This document shows, one piece after another, positions 1 through 6,979 of a stretch of DNA of 11,268 nt; position 1 is the stretch's first letter, and each line of letters opens with the position of its first letter. The position numbers and the translations under genes were made by a program. The stretch covers positions 1 to 11,268 of the forward strand of contig JASLBZ010000033.1 in assembly GCA_030146285.1 (NCBI GenBank), written 5' to 3'. Origin of the DNA: Neisseriaceae bacterium (GTDB lineage: Bacteria > Pseudomonadota > Gammaproteobacteria > Burkholderiales > Neisseriaceae). The notes under the pieces are model-generated. The model did not search any database. It saw only the letters and a list, made by a program, of their open reading frames with translations, and was not told the origin of the DNA.

Positions 1-132
1 TTTTGGTTTTGGTTTTGATTTCAATTCAAATTGAATCAAACAACTTTGTAAGCAATACATTTACCTATTCAAGTTCAATTTAAATCAATATTGTTAAATC
101 TTCAATATTATTTTAATCAATAAACATAGAAA
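1..132. other. AT-rich intergenic edge, no gene seen
   Basis: This stretch is very AT-rich and has no open reading frame I would defend. It opens with three tandem hexamers (TTTTGG, TTTTGG, TTTTGA) and has a 13-bp palindrome, ATTCAAATTGAAT, at 24-36, followed by several TCAATATT-like words. It could hold the promoter or operator of a gene to the left of the window, or be plain 3' spacer. I see no convincing promoter pair. Confidence 0.4.
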
Positions 133-160
133 TAAAAACAGCCACAATAATGTGTGGCTG
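133..160 (-). terminator. Intrinsic terminator of the peroxiredoxin gene
   Basis: A perfect 8-bp stem, CAGCCACA (139-146) with TGTGGCTG (153-160), encloses a 6-nt loop. Read leftward it is followed by a run of five U (A134-138 on the plus strand). It lies 34 bp beyond the peroxiredoxin stop codon and in the right orientation to end that transcript. Confidence 0.8.
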
Positions 161-194
161 TGATATTCAATGCTTATTTTGCAAACAAAATAAA

Positions 195-812
195 TTACAA
201 TGCTTCCGCATGACCTGCTAGGTAAGACGCAACGCCTTCAGAACTGGCTTTCATGCCTTCTTCGCCTTTGTTCCAACCTGCAGGACAAACTTCACCATGC
301 TCTTCAGTAAACTGCAAAGCATCAACCATGCGAATCATTTCATCCACATTGCGGCCCAATGGTAAGTTATTCACCACTTGGTGTTGAACCACGCCATTTT
401 TGTCGATTAAGAATGAACCACGGAATGCAACACCGCCAGCACTTTCAACGTCAAATGCTTGGATGATTTCACGTTTGATGTCAGCTACCATGGTGAAGCC
501 AACAGGGCCGATACCACCATCATTGATGGCTGTGTTACGCCATGCATTGTGGGTGAATTGGCTGTCAACTGACACAGCAATCAATTCAACATTGCGTGCT
601 TTGAACTCTTCCAAACGGTTGTTAAATGCAATGATTTCAGATGGGCAAACATAAGTGAAATCCAATGGGTAAAAGAATACCACTGCATATTTACCAGCCG
701 TTGCTGTCTTGAAGCTAAAATCGCCTACAATTGAGCCATCGCCTAAAACTGCGCTGAATGTTTTATCGGTATCGTGAAAAAATGGTGCATGTTTAGAAAC
801 CAGAACAGCCAT
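195..812 (-). CDS. Typical 2-Cys peroxiredoxin (AhpC/Prx1 family, PrxC type)
   Basis: This is a cytoplasmic thiol peroxidase that reduces hydrogen peroxide, organic hydroperoxides and probably peroxynitrite, and is recycled by a thioredoxin- or AhpF-type reductase. The 205-residue protein has the peroxidatic motif PxxxTxxC (P49, T53, C56) within FFYPLDFTYVCP. R131 in FRGSF should be the conserved active-site arginine. The resolving cysteine is C176 in EVCPAGW, so it is a 2-Cys enzyme of the Prx1 group. It carries a GGIG loop (99-102), the counterpart of the eukaryotic GGLG motif, and ends with ASYLAGH where eukaryotic enzymes have a YF motif. A strong AAGGAG five bases before the ATG fixes the start. 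The N-terminus is a few residues longer than in the gammaproteobacterial PrxC proteins I remember. No ahpF lies nearby. Family assignment is secure; the reductant is inferred. Confidence 0.96.
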   Translation of the reverse strand: MAVLVSKHAPFFHDTDKTFSAVLGDGSIVGDFSFKTATAGKYAVVFFYPLDFTYVCPSEIIAFNNRLEEFKARNVELIAVSVDSQFTHNAWRNTAINDGGIGPVGFTMVADIKREIIQAFDVESAGGVAFRGSFLIDKNGVVQHQVVNNLPLGRNVDEMIRMVDALQFTEEHGEVCPAGWNKGEEGMKASSEGVASYLAGHAEAL

Positions 813-853
813 GATTACTCCTTAAGTAAGTGTGTGTTGCCAATGAATGCATC

Positions 854-882
854 TTTATAAACCAACTTTTTACAATTGGCTA
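854..882 (-). promoter_or_regulatory. Candidate sigma-70 promoter for the peroxiredoxin gene
   Basis: On the minus strand TAGCCA (877-882, 4 of 6 to the -35 consensus) is 17 bp from TATAAA (854-859, 5 of 6 to the -10 consensus). This sits about 40 bp upstream of the start codon, in the only gap before the gene. I could not find a convincing four-part OxyR site around it. The call rests on consensus matching alone. Confidence 0.4.
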
Positions 883-909
883 ATGAAATATTTTGTTTTT
901 AATCCCAAA

Positions 910-1803
910 TCATTCTTGCTTTGTTGGTGCTTTGGCATTGTCAGTGCCGGCTTGTTTGAGCTTTTGTAAACGCCGATAACGCAAATAAACCCGAAAGCGC
1001 ACTTTAACATCGTAGCCAATAGAACCCAAACCCAACAAAAACAAAATCAAAGCCACGGGCAAAGTAAAGCGATAACCCATATAGCGAAAGCCCCAAGCTC
1101 CTACTACGCCGCCGGCCACAAAACTCACAATCGTGCCTGCATACAGTTTAATCTTAGGCATGTTCACGGTGACATCTGCGGATTTTCGCATGCTCTTGCG
1201 TGAGTGCATGACCTTGGCCATTTCAATACCAATATCAGTGGCGAAGCCTGTCATGTGGGTGGTGCGAATGGTGCCTGCGGACAAGATGGTCAGCACCGTA
1301 TTGTGCATGCCCATAATAAAGCCCAAAAGCATCATTGCAATGGGAACAAAGCCCCACTGCCAACTTGCAAGTACTGCACCCATTAAGCCAAAAACCAGCA
1401 TATAAAATGCTTCTAGCCACATCGAGATACCATAACTGCTGCGAAAACGCTGTCGTTTCGCCCACAAAATAGTCCATGCAGCATGGGTTGCGCCCAGCAT
1501 AAATGAGAACACCATCAAAAATGAGGTGATGGCAATTTGCCACTCGCCCAAGTACAGCATATCCGCACCATGCGACAACTCACCTGAAACATGAGAGGTA
1601 TAACGCGCCACTGCAAAAAAACCACCTGCATTAATAGAACCTGCCAAAAACGCCATAATATAACCCAGCCAGCGCACGCTGGCATGGGAGATATTGGCTT
1701 CTTTTAAATAAGGCTGTCTAGATTGCCAAGTGATGTTTTTGCGTTGTTGCTTGACCCGCTTTGGACGACTTTGCAATGACTTGTGCTGCTGTTCGCTCTC
1801 CAA
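910..1803 (-). CDS. DUF1275 (YoaK-like) integral membrane protein
   Basis: This is an inner-membrane protein of the DUF1275 family, whose biochemical role is not established. The 297 residues have a basic N-terminal tail (1-40), about six hydrophobic segments (roughly 45-65, 88-110, 127-147, 150-175, 221-240 and 246-264) and a basic C-terminal tail. Family-like features are the small-residue first helix with AGSINAGGFF (54-63), the SHVSG stretch (70-74) and a loop reading GMHNTV, then TIRTTHMTGF (178-187). The start is a TTG preceded closely by GAGGA; the upstream ATGs run straight into stops. It begins 45 bp after the pepN stop with no terminator visible between, so it may be read from the pepN transcript. 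No terminator is obvious after it, so some read-through into the peroxiredoxin gene is possible. Confidence 0.85.
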   Translation of the reverse strand: MESEQQHKSLQSRPKRVKQQRKNITWQSRQPYLKEANISHASVRWLGYIMAFLAGSINAGGFFAVARYTSHVSGELSHGADMLYLGEWQIAITSFLMVFSFMLGATHAAWTILWAKRQRFRSSYGISMWLEAFYMLVFGLMGAVLASWQWGFVPIAMMLLGFIMGMHNTVLTILSAGTIRTTHMTGFATDIGIEMAKVMHSRKSMRKSADVTVNMPKIKLYAGTIVSFVAGGVVGAWGFRYMGYRFTLPVALILFLLGLGSIGYDVKVRFRVYLRYRRLQKLKQAGTDNAKAPTKQE

Positions 1804-1848
1804 TTTTCCTCGATATCTATTGTGCCATTAGGGCATAACATAAAAGGG

Positions 1849-4476
1849 TTAAGCTAAAATTTTATCCAAAATTTCTTGTGTGTCTTTTGATGGTTTCATC
1901 GCTTGAATGCGCAATAACTGTGTTTTTAATAAGGCCTGACGGTGGCTGTCTAAACGCGCATACACATTAAATGCTTGCAGCAAACGTGCCGCTACTTGTG
2001 GGTTAAACGTATCCAAAACCACAATATTGTCAGTCAACAATGCATAACCGCTGCCATCTTGGGCATGAAAATGTGGTGTATTGCGACTGAAACTGCCTAA
2101 CAGTGAACGCACTTTGTTAGGGTTTTCCAAACTGAATGCAGGGTGCGACATCGCTTCTTGTACACATTGTAATGTATCATGACAATGGCTTGAACCAATC
2201 AATGCAAAATACTTATCCATAACCAAAGCATCATGTTGGTATTTCTTGGCAAAGCGCTCTAAAACTTCTTCTCTTTCCACACAAGGCACATGATTCAAGG
2301 CTTGCAACACACCCATCTCATGAGTCATGTTCGCGGCCAATGCATCATATTGTTGGGTAAAATACGACAACATTTTTGGATTCGCGCGGCAAAGCAAAGC
2401 ACGGGTCACATTCAACAATCGGCGCAAACCAATTTGCCTTGCACTGTCTTGGCCAAGGTTACGTAAAGCAATCTCTTCATCACGCAAAGCCAAATTCCAC
2501 TGCTCAAGAACCTTCAGGCAGCCTATGGACAAATCATTTAATAAAATTTCACGAGCTTGCCAAATCAAGGTTGGGTCAGTGCCTTTATACTCATCTGTCC
2601 ACAACTCAGCTTCACTTGGCACTTGCCACAAAACAGCCTTAAACTCAGGATCAATATCCTGTGCCATCATGGCATTCAAACTGGCAATCAAATCAACTGG
2701 TTTTGTGGTTTCTTGTTGGTTCAGTAAAGCCACGATATTGGCATCAATGGCCTTTTTATAGAGACGCTGTGCTGCTTCATAACGATTGAATGCATCTTCG
2801 TCATGAGTCATGAGCGTGAACAACTCAGCATCGCTGTATGGGAAATTCAAAACCACAGGCGCACTAAAGCCACGCAATAGTGATGGGATGGGCTCACGGT
2901 CAATGCCATGCAACTCAAAAGATTGTTCGGCTTGACGAAGCACCAGCAAAGCCTCTAATTGTGATTCGCCACTGTCTGGCAATTTGAATGGCAATGCTTG
3001 GCCATTTTGACCAAGCAAACCCATGACAATTGGAATCATCATCGGTTCTTTGTTTTTCATGTCTGGCGTATCGGCAATGCTTTGCTTGAAATTCAGTGTG
3101 TAAACGTGTTTTTCAGCATCCCAGTGCCCCGTCACATCCACTTGCGGTGTTCCTGCTTGGCTATACCACAAGGCAAACTGGGTTAAATCCATGTGATTGG
3201 CATCTGCCATCGCCATTCTAAAATCATCGCAAGTCACGGCTTTGCCATCGTGGCGATGAAAATACAGCTTCATGCCTTTTTGAAAGCCTTGCTCACCCAA
3301 TAAAGTATGCAACATGCGCACCACTTCTGAACCTTTTTCATACACGGTTAAGGTATAAAAGTTGTTCATTTCCACATAAGACATCGGTCTTACTGGATGA
3401 GCCATCGGGCCTGCATCTTCTGGGAATTGGTGAGCACGCAAGATAGCAACATTCTCAATGCGGCGAACCGCATGGCTGGTTTGGTCTGCTGAAAACTCTT
3501 GGTCACGAAAAACAGTTAAACCCTCTTTGAGTGACAATTGAAACCAATCACGACAAGTGACGCGGTTACCGGTGTAATTGTGGAAATACTCATGTCCAAT
3601 CACACTTTCAATGCCAGCAAAATCCGCATCGGTAGCAGTTTTCTCATCCGCCAACACATACTTGGTGTTGAAGATGTTTAACCCCTTGTTCTCCATCGCA
3701 CCCATATTGAAGTCACCAACGGCAACCACCATATAAATATTCAAATCATATTCAAGACCAAAACGTTCTTCATCCCAGCGCATGGCATTTTTCAATGACT
3801 CAATGGCATAAGCAACTTTTTTCTTATCCGCTTCATCGGTGTAAAAGTGAATGTCCACCACTTTACCGCTTAATGTTGTGTACTTGTCCGCAGTCAATGC
3901 CAGCTTACCTGCCACCAGTGCAAACAAATAACTTGGTTTTTTAAATGGATCTAACCATTTCACATAATGGCGCTTTTTATCCACCTCACCTGAGGCAATT
4001 TTATTGCCATTTGATAACAATACTGGAAACTGTTTCTTATCTGCTGTAATCGTTGTTGTGTACTTTGCCATCACATCTGGACGGTCAAAATAATACGTTA
4101 TTTTTCGAAAGCCTTCTGGCTCACACTGGGTGTACAGGTTGCCATTCGAACCATACAACCCCATTAAACTTTTATTGGTATTGGGCTGTAATCTGGTGTT
4201 CACTTCCAATACAAAAGAATCATTGGGCACAGAGGCAATGGTTAGCGTCTCTTGCTCTTGATCAATGACATATTCTGTTATTTTTTCGCCATCAATCAAT
4301 AAAGAAATCAATTGGGCTGTGCCTTGCAAAACCAAACTCAAATCATCAGCCGTGGGCACCAATACCGTTCGGGCTTTTACCGAAACTTCATCAGAATAAA
4401 TATCGAACTGCAAATCAATTTGATTGACCTTAAAAGCGGGTCGACAATAATCTTTTAGGTATTTGGTTTGTGCCAT
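1849..4476 (-). CDS. pepN: Aminopeptidase N (M1 family zinc metallopeptidase)
   Basis: This enzyme removes N-terminal residues from peptides in the cytoplasm and takes part in the last steps of protein turnover. The 875-residue length is normal for bacterial PepN. An N-terminal beta domain (about 1-190) contributes Q117 and E121 for substrate binding. The catalytic domain carries the exopeptidase motif GAMEN (259-263) and zinc motif HEYFH (295-299) with E318 as third ligand, the expected HEXXH-x18-E spacing; E296 is the general base. Y379 matches the transition-state tyrosine. A DUF3458 beta domain (about 445-545) and a C-terminal helical superhelix follow. The gene is intact. A purine-rich GAGAGA lies upstream of the ATG. 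A DNA uptake sequence is embedded in the reading frame at 2513-2524. The N-terminal KYLKDYCRPAF recalls neisserial PepN. Confidence 0.97.
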   Translation of the reverse strand: MAQTKYLKDYCRPAFKVNQIDLQFDIYSDEVSVKARTVLVPTADDLSLVLQGTAQLISLLIDGEKITEYVIDQEQETLTIASVPNDSFVLEVNTRLQPNTNKSLMGLYGSNGNLYTQCEPEGFRKITYYFDRPDVMAKYTTTITADKKQFPVLLSNGNKIASGEVDKKRHYVKWLDPFKKPSYLFALVAGKLALTADKYTTLSGKVVDIHFYTDEADKKKVAYAIESLKNAMRWDEERFGLEYDLNIYMVVAVGDFNMGAMENKGLNIFNTKYVLADEKTATDADFAGIESVIGHEYFHNYTGNRVTCRDWFQLSLKEGLTVFRDQEFSADQTSHAVRRIENVAILRAHQFPEDAGPMAHPVRPMSYVEMNNFYTLTVYEKGSEVVRMLHTLLGEQGFQKGMKLYFHRHDGKAVTCDDFRMAMADANHMDLTQFALWYSQAGTPQVDVTGHWDAEKHVYTLNFKQSIADTPDMKNKEPMMIPIVMGLLGQNGQALPFKLPDSGESQLEALLVLRQAEQSFELHGIDREPIPSLLRGFSAPVVLNFPYSDAELFTLMTHDEDAFNRYEAAQRLYKKAIDANIVALLNQQETTKPVDLIASLNAMMAQDIDPEFKAVLWQVPSEAELWTDEYKGTDPTLIWQAREILLNDLSIGCLKVLEQWNLALRDEEIALRNLGQDSARQIGLRRLLNVTRALLCRANPKMLSYFTQQYDALAANMTHEMGVLQALNHVPCVEREEVLERFAKKYQHDALVMDKYFALIGSSHCHDTLQCVQEAMSHPAFSLENPNKVRSLLGSFSRNTPHFHAQDGSGYALLTDNIVVLDTFNPQVAARLLQAFNVYARLDSHRQALLKTQLLRIQAMKPSKDTQEILDKILA
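2513..2524 (-). repeat. DNA uptake sequence, Simonsiella-like form, inside pepN
   Basis: The minus strand reads AGGCTGCCTGAA, all 12 bases of the dialect I remember as AG-simDUS. It differs at one position from the three AGGCAGCCTGAA copies elsewhere in the window. It carries the CTG core that ComP-type minor pilins recognise in Neisseriaceae. It lies in the coding strand of pepN. Confidence 0.7.
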
Positions 4477-4668
4477 GCTACATTCTCTCAGTTTAATTTA
4501 GTGTTGATGTTTTTTTATCATCTAATGATTTTAAAGCAATCTGTTTTTTATACAAATCTTTGCATTGTGCGTTACAACAAAATAGACAACTATTTAGATG
4601 GGTCAGAATGCTTAAATATCAAGGCTTCGCAGTGAAATAAGCATTCGTAAATTCTTGTTAAACTGGCT

Positions 4669-4680
4669 TTCAGGCTGCCT
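4669..4680 (-). repeat. DNA uptake sequence, Kingella-like form, intergenic
   Basis: The minus strand reads AGGCAGCCTGAA, the 12-mer I remember as AG-kingDUS. It is the only intergenic copy in the window. It is single, not an inverted pair, so it does not form the DUS-type terminator common in Neisseria. Confidence 0.75.
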
Positions 4681-4745
4681 GTCCACCCAAATTAACCAAA
4701 CAATCAAAAAACACAATAGACTCCTAAATCAGCGACCAAAAACAC

Positions 4746-4773
4746 AAAATCCCCTGCCTAAGCAGGGGATTTT
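4746..4773 (-). terminator. Strong intrinsic terminator of the acetyltransferase gene
   Basis: A perfect 12-bp stem pairs 4746-4757 (ending CCCCTGC) with 4762-4773 (beginning GCAGGGG) around the 4-nt loop CTAA. Read leftward the stem is followed by a U-rich stretch (UUUUGUGUUUUU). It starts 11 bp after the acetyltransferase stop codon, the expected place. The flanking A and T pairs give it some ability to work in both directions. Confidence 0.88.
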
Positions 4774-4783
4774 ATTGGCAACA

Positions 4784-5314
4784 TTATGCGACAAATGACA
4801 ATCGGTATTCGTGCATATTGCGAATCTTATGTTCATTTTTAGGCTCGGTAAATTCACGGTGAAATGAAAAGCCCAATTTCTCAGCAATGTGGCAACTGTC
4901 GGTATTTTCTTTTTCGACGTTATAGCTCAAAGCACTCAAACCCAATTCTTGCTTGGCAAATTCCATTAAGCCTTTAATTGTCTCACTGCCCAAGCCTTGA
5001 CCATGCGTACCTGCTTTTAACCAAATCCCCATACAAGCATGTTGATCTGTGATGTCATGCAAGCCACAGCAGCCAATAAACTCTTGGCTGTTTTTATCCA
5101 AAATGACCATGGCCAATTCTTTGCCTGCTTCTAATTGCCCTTTGGCAAAATCAATAAAACCTTGCGTACCTTCTGCTGTTTCGGTTCGATCAAATGGCAA
5201 AAACTCGGTAATTTCAGGTGTTGATTCATTCCAAATATCAAAAGTGTAATCTGGATTAACCGGAATCAAGCACAAACGCTCGGTTAGAATTTTTGTATCA
5301 GGACTTAACTTCAT
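4784..5314 (-). CDS. GNAT-family N-acetyltransferase (RimJ/RimL type)
   Basis: This protein should transfer the acetyl group of acetyl-CoA to an amine; the substrate (protein N-terminus, amino acid or other small molecule) cannot be read from sequence. With the chosen ATG it has 176 residues. It opens with ILTERLCLIP, the usual start of RimJ/RimL-like enzymes. The acetyl-CoA loop HGQGLG lies mid-protein. Near the C-terminus NVEKENTDSCHIAEKLGF is the classical Asn/Ser...EKLGF segment of this subfamily. The frame stays open upstream to a TTG at 5344, giving 186 residues. I prefer the ATG at 5314 because it lies next to the family-like N-terminus, but neither start has a strong Shine-Dalgarno. 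The gene is a single-gene unit with its own promoter (5415-5443) and terminator (4746-4773). Confidence 0.88.
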   Translation of the reverse strand: MKLSPDTKILTERLCLIPVNPDYTFDIWNESTPEITEFLPFDRTETAEGTQGFIDFAKGQLEAGKELAMVILDKNSQEFIGCCGLHDITDQHACMGIWLKAGTHGQGLGSETIKGLMEFAKQELGLSALSYNVEKENTDSCHIAEKLGFSFHREFTEPKNEHKIRNMHEYRLSFVA

Positions 5315-5372
5315 GTTTTCACTTTTCTTTAAAACACACGCCAAAAGCGCATAGTTTGACTAACCACCAAAT

Positions 5373-5404
5373 AAAAAAAAGACAAGTACATTGGAGCACT
5401 TGTC
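5373..5404 (-). terminator. Terminator-like hairpin in the acetyltransferase 5' leader
   Basis: On the minus strand GACAAGT (5398-5404) and ACTTGTC (5381-5387) form a 7-bp stem with a 10-nt loop, followed directly by eight U (5373-5380). This has the form of an intrinsic terminator, although the stem has only three G-C pairs. It sits at roughly +4 to +36 of the transcript predicted from the promoter at 5415-5443, ahead of the acetyltransferase start. It could be an attenuator, the 3' end of a tiny RNA or a 5' stabilising hairpin. Confidence 0.55.
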
Positions 5405-5414
5405 CTAGCAAGCC

Positions 5415-5443
5415 ATTGTATAAAAAGCCCAAATCATTGTCAA
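5415..5443 (-). promoter_or_regulatory. Near-consensus sigma-70 promoter, leftward
   Basis: The minus strand has a perfect TTGACA (5438-5443), a 17-bp spacer and TACAAT (5415-5420, 5 of 6). It is the best promoter in the window and points at the acetyltransferase gene. The predicted start point near 5405-5409 gives a leader of about 90 nt. Confidence 0.75.
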
Positions 5444-5456
5444 AAAAGTACTTTCA

Positions 5457-5485
5457 TTTACACAAGTTAACCATACGACTATCTT
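5457..5485 (+). promoter_or_regulatory. Candidate promoter of the exported-protein gene
   Basis: TTTACA (5457-5462, 5 of 6) and TATCTT (5480-5485, 4 of 6) are spaced 17 bp on the plus strand. The expected start point is around 5492. That would put the first in-frame ATG (5492) at or before the RNA 5' end and favours the ATG at 5540. The -10 match is modest. Confidence 0.4.
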
Positions 5486-5539
5486 AAGCTCATGTTATAT
5501 TTTCAGTCTTATTTGCCAACATCCCAAGACACCATTACC

Positions 5540-6169
5540 ATGAAAATGACCCGATCTATTGCCATCTTGTTTTTGACTCTTAGTGCTGTAACCTTACAAG
5601 CAAAAAATACCAATAACGTCCCAATCCCTTCTGTACAACAAAGTGTTGGTGTGAATTTCGAATTGGGCAAGGCCTATCCCATTGCCTATTTGAATGCATT
5701 GCAAACCCAAATCAAGCAACCAATTGTTCAATTGAAAACAGATGAGTGCCAGCATTATTTAAGCCCCAAAACAGAACGTGAATCTTTTGCCAACTTAGGT
5801 CACATCAACCTAAGCATGAACAACGAACAAGTGATTTTCCATGGCGCCAGTCATCTGCAAGCAAATGACAAAATCAGCTACCAAGATTTGAGCATTACAC
5901 CTGAGTTTACCCTAGATCAAATTCCCAAGAACAACTATACCGTTCGCATCGAAAAATCAGATGGTTCACACACCAACTACCCTCAACTGCTTCAACAAAA
6001 TAACGACCAAGACAATCTGTATTCAGATACATTTGATGAATACGCTGTTGTGCAAAAAGTTAACCCAACCGATTCATCATTCTTGGTTTTTTACTTTAAA
6101 GATGCTCGCTTATTGGCAGTAAAATGGGAAAAAGAATGTTACCCTTTTTTAAAGCCAACTCAACAATAA
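5540..6169 (+). CDS. Exported protein of unknown function
   Basis: I do not recognise this family. With the start at 5540 the protein has 209 residues. It begins with a classic Sec signal peptide: MKMTR, a hydrophobic core SIAILFLTLSAVTLQA, and a likely cleavage after that final Ala, with no lipobox cysteine. The mature part is hydrophilic, rich in Asn and Gln, with alternating polar and hydrophobic stretches that look beta-rich. It has just two cysteines, one in TDECQHYL and one near the C-terminus in EKECYPFL, so one disulfide in the periplasm is plausible. An in-frame ATG at 5492 would add 16 residues before the signal peptide; I reject it because it spoils the signal peptide and lies at the predicted transcription start. 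Ribosome-site support for 5540 is weak. grxB follows 95 bp later from its own candidate promoter. Confidence 0.75.
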   Translation: MKMTRSIAILFLTLSAVTLQAKNTNNVPIPSVQQSVGVNFELGKAYPIAYLNALQTQIKQPIVQLKTDECQHYLSPKTERESFANLGHINLSMNNEQVIFHGASHLQANDKISYQDLSITPEFTLDQIPKNNYTVRIEKSDGSHTNYPQLLQQNNDQDNLYSDTFDEYAVVQKVNPTDSSFLVFYFKDARLLAVKWEKECYPFLKPTQQ

Positions 6170-6188
6170 ATCGCCCCAGCGTGGTTCA

Positions 6189-6217
6189 TTTACAGTAAAG
6201 TAGCAGTTTTCGATATT
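6189..6217 (+). promoter_or_regulatory. Candidate promoter of grxB
   Basis: TTTACA (6189-6194, 5 of 6) is followed after 17 bp by GATATT (6212-6217, 4 of 6). It lies about 48 bp before the grxB start codon, between the upstream stop and the strong ribosome site, and would allow grxB to be expressed alone. Confidence 0.45.
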
Positions 6218-6264
6218 CATTAATGCCAAGCTAACTCATAAGCGTTATTTGCGAGGAGATTCAC

Positions 6265-6912
6265 ATGAAGTTATTTGTATACGACCACTGTCCATTTTGC
6301 GTGAAAGCACGCATGATTTTTGGCTTAACCCAAACACCTGTAGAATGCATTTATCTGGACAATGACGATGAGGCAACGCCCATTGCCATGGTGGGTAAGA
6401 AAATGTTGCCCATTTTAGAAAAGACAGATGGTAGTTTTATGCCCGAAAGCATGGACATTGTTCATTACATTGACTCATTGCAAAGCACAAGCGTGTTTCA
6501 AATGCCACCTTCGGTGTTTGTTTCTACTTGGGTTCAAGAAACCCAAGGCATCATTCAACGCTTGGTCATGCCACGCACTGCTTTGTATCCTTTTGCTGAA
6601 TTTCCAACCCAGTCTTCTCAAGATTATTACATCCACAAAAAAGAAGATTACTTGGGCCCTTTTGCCGCACTGATTGACAATACGCCTGAGTATTTAATGC
6701 AAATCCATGCCCAGCTGCAAAAGCTCAATGATTGGATGGCAACAGAACACAGCGTTCAGGCTGCCTTATCTGAGGATGACATTCATGTGTTTGCATGGCT
6801 GCGAAATTTAAGCCTTGTCAAAGGTGTTCAGTACCCTGAAAAAGTCAAACATTACATGCAATTTTTCGCAGAAAAAACCAACATCCCTTTGCTTTGGGAT
6901 ACGGCAATTTAA
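6265..6912 (+). CDS. grxB: Glutaredoxin 2 (GrxB)
   Basis: This is a cytoplasmic glutathione-dependent dithiol oxidoreductase of the large, GST-like glutaredoxin type, which reduces protein disulfides and mixed disulfides. The 215 residues match the usual GrxB length. An N-terminal thioredoxin fold (about 1-75) carries the active site CPFC (C9, C12; the E. coli enzyme has CPYC), the cis-proline P49 in KMLPILE and the glutathione-binding ES pair (61-62) in PESMDIVHYI. The remainder (about 90-215) is the all-helical GST-like domain. GAGGAG ahead of the ATG makes the start firm. It is followed by a bidirectional terminator. A DNA uptake sequence is embedded at 6755-6766. Confidence 0.95.
   Translation: MKLFVYDHCPFCVKARMIFGLTQTPVECIYLDNDDEATPIAMVGKKMLPILEKTDGSFMPESMDIVHYIDSLQSTSVFQMPPSVFVSTWVQETQGIIQRLVMPRTALYPFAEFPTQSSQDYYIHKKEDYLGPFAALIDNTPEYLMQIHAQLQKLNDWMATEHSVQAALSEDDIHVFAWLRNLSLVKGVQYPEKVKHYMQFFAEKTNIPLLWDTAI
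6755..6766 (-). repeat. DNA uptake sequence, Kingella-like form, inside grxB
   Basis: The minus strand reads AGGCAGCCTGAA, identical over 12 bases to the copies at 4669-4680 and 10971-10982. It lies antisense within the helical domain of grxB. Confidence 0.75.
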
Positions 6913-6929
6913 GCTGACTTTACCCAATA

Positions 6930-6958
6930 AAAAAAGCCATGTTCAACATGGCTTTTTT
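6930..6958. terminator. Bidirectional terminator between grxB and metI
   Basis: GCCATG (6936-6941) pairs with CATGGC (6947-6952) around a 5-nt loop, and the stem is extended by six A-T pairs. A run of A on the left and T on the right provides a U-tract in both directions. It lies between two convergent genes, 17 bp after the grxB stop and 21 bp from the metI stop, and should end both transcripts. Confidence 0.88.
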
Positions 6959-6979
6959 CTTGGTCACCCCATTTGTTTT

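Larger units (their letters stand above)
4477..4783. other. 307-bp intergenic region between the acetyltransferase and pepN
   Basis: This gap separates two leftward genes. From right to left it holds the acetyltransferase terminator (4746-4773), one exact DNA uptake sequence (4669-4680) and an AT-rich stretch before pepN. The pepN promoter is probably here. On the minus strand there is a TATAAA-like box near 4547-4552 with TTGTAA 19 bp upstream, a poor spacing, so I do not call it. I found no open reading frame or structured RNA that I would defend. Confidence 0.6.

Noticed and set aside
1..18. TTTTGG repeat as a phase-variable tract
   Set aside because: Only two perfect units and one variant, with no gene visible next to it in the window; too short to call.
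813..909. OxyR operator upstream of the peroxiredoxin gene
   Set aside because: I looked for four spaced ATAG/CTAT half-sites and did not see them, so no peroxide-sensing site is claimed.
2327..2761. Plus-strand open frame of 144 codons antisense to the C-terminal part of pepN
   Set aside because: It has low-complexity composition, no recognisable domain and full overlap with an intact pepN.
4746..4773. Hairpin as a repetitive extragenic element or CRISPR-like repeat
   Set aside because: It occurs once and its place just after a stop codon with a U-rich tail fits an ordinary terminator. No spaced direct repeats exist anywhere in the window.
5315..5344. TTG start extending the acetyltransferase by 10 residues
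   Set aside because: The extension (ACVLKKSEN) has no family counterpart I recognise and no good ribosome site, whereas the ATG at 5314 fits family N-termini.
5492..5539. Upstream ATG of the exported-protein gene
   Set aside because: It would put 16 polar residues before a textbook signal peptide and falls at the predicted transcription start point; the ATG at 5540 is better.
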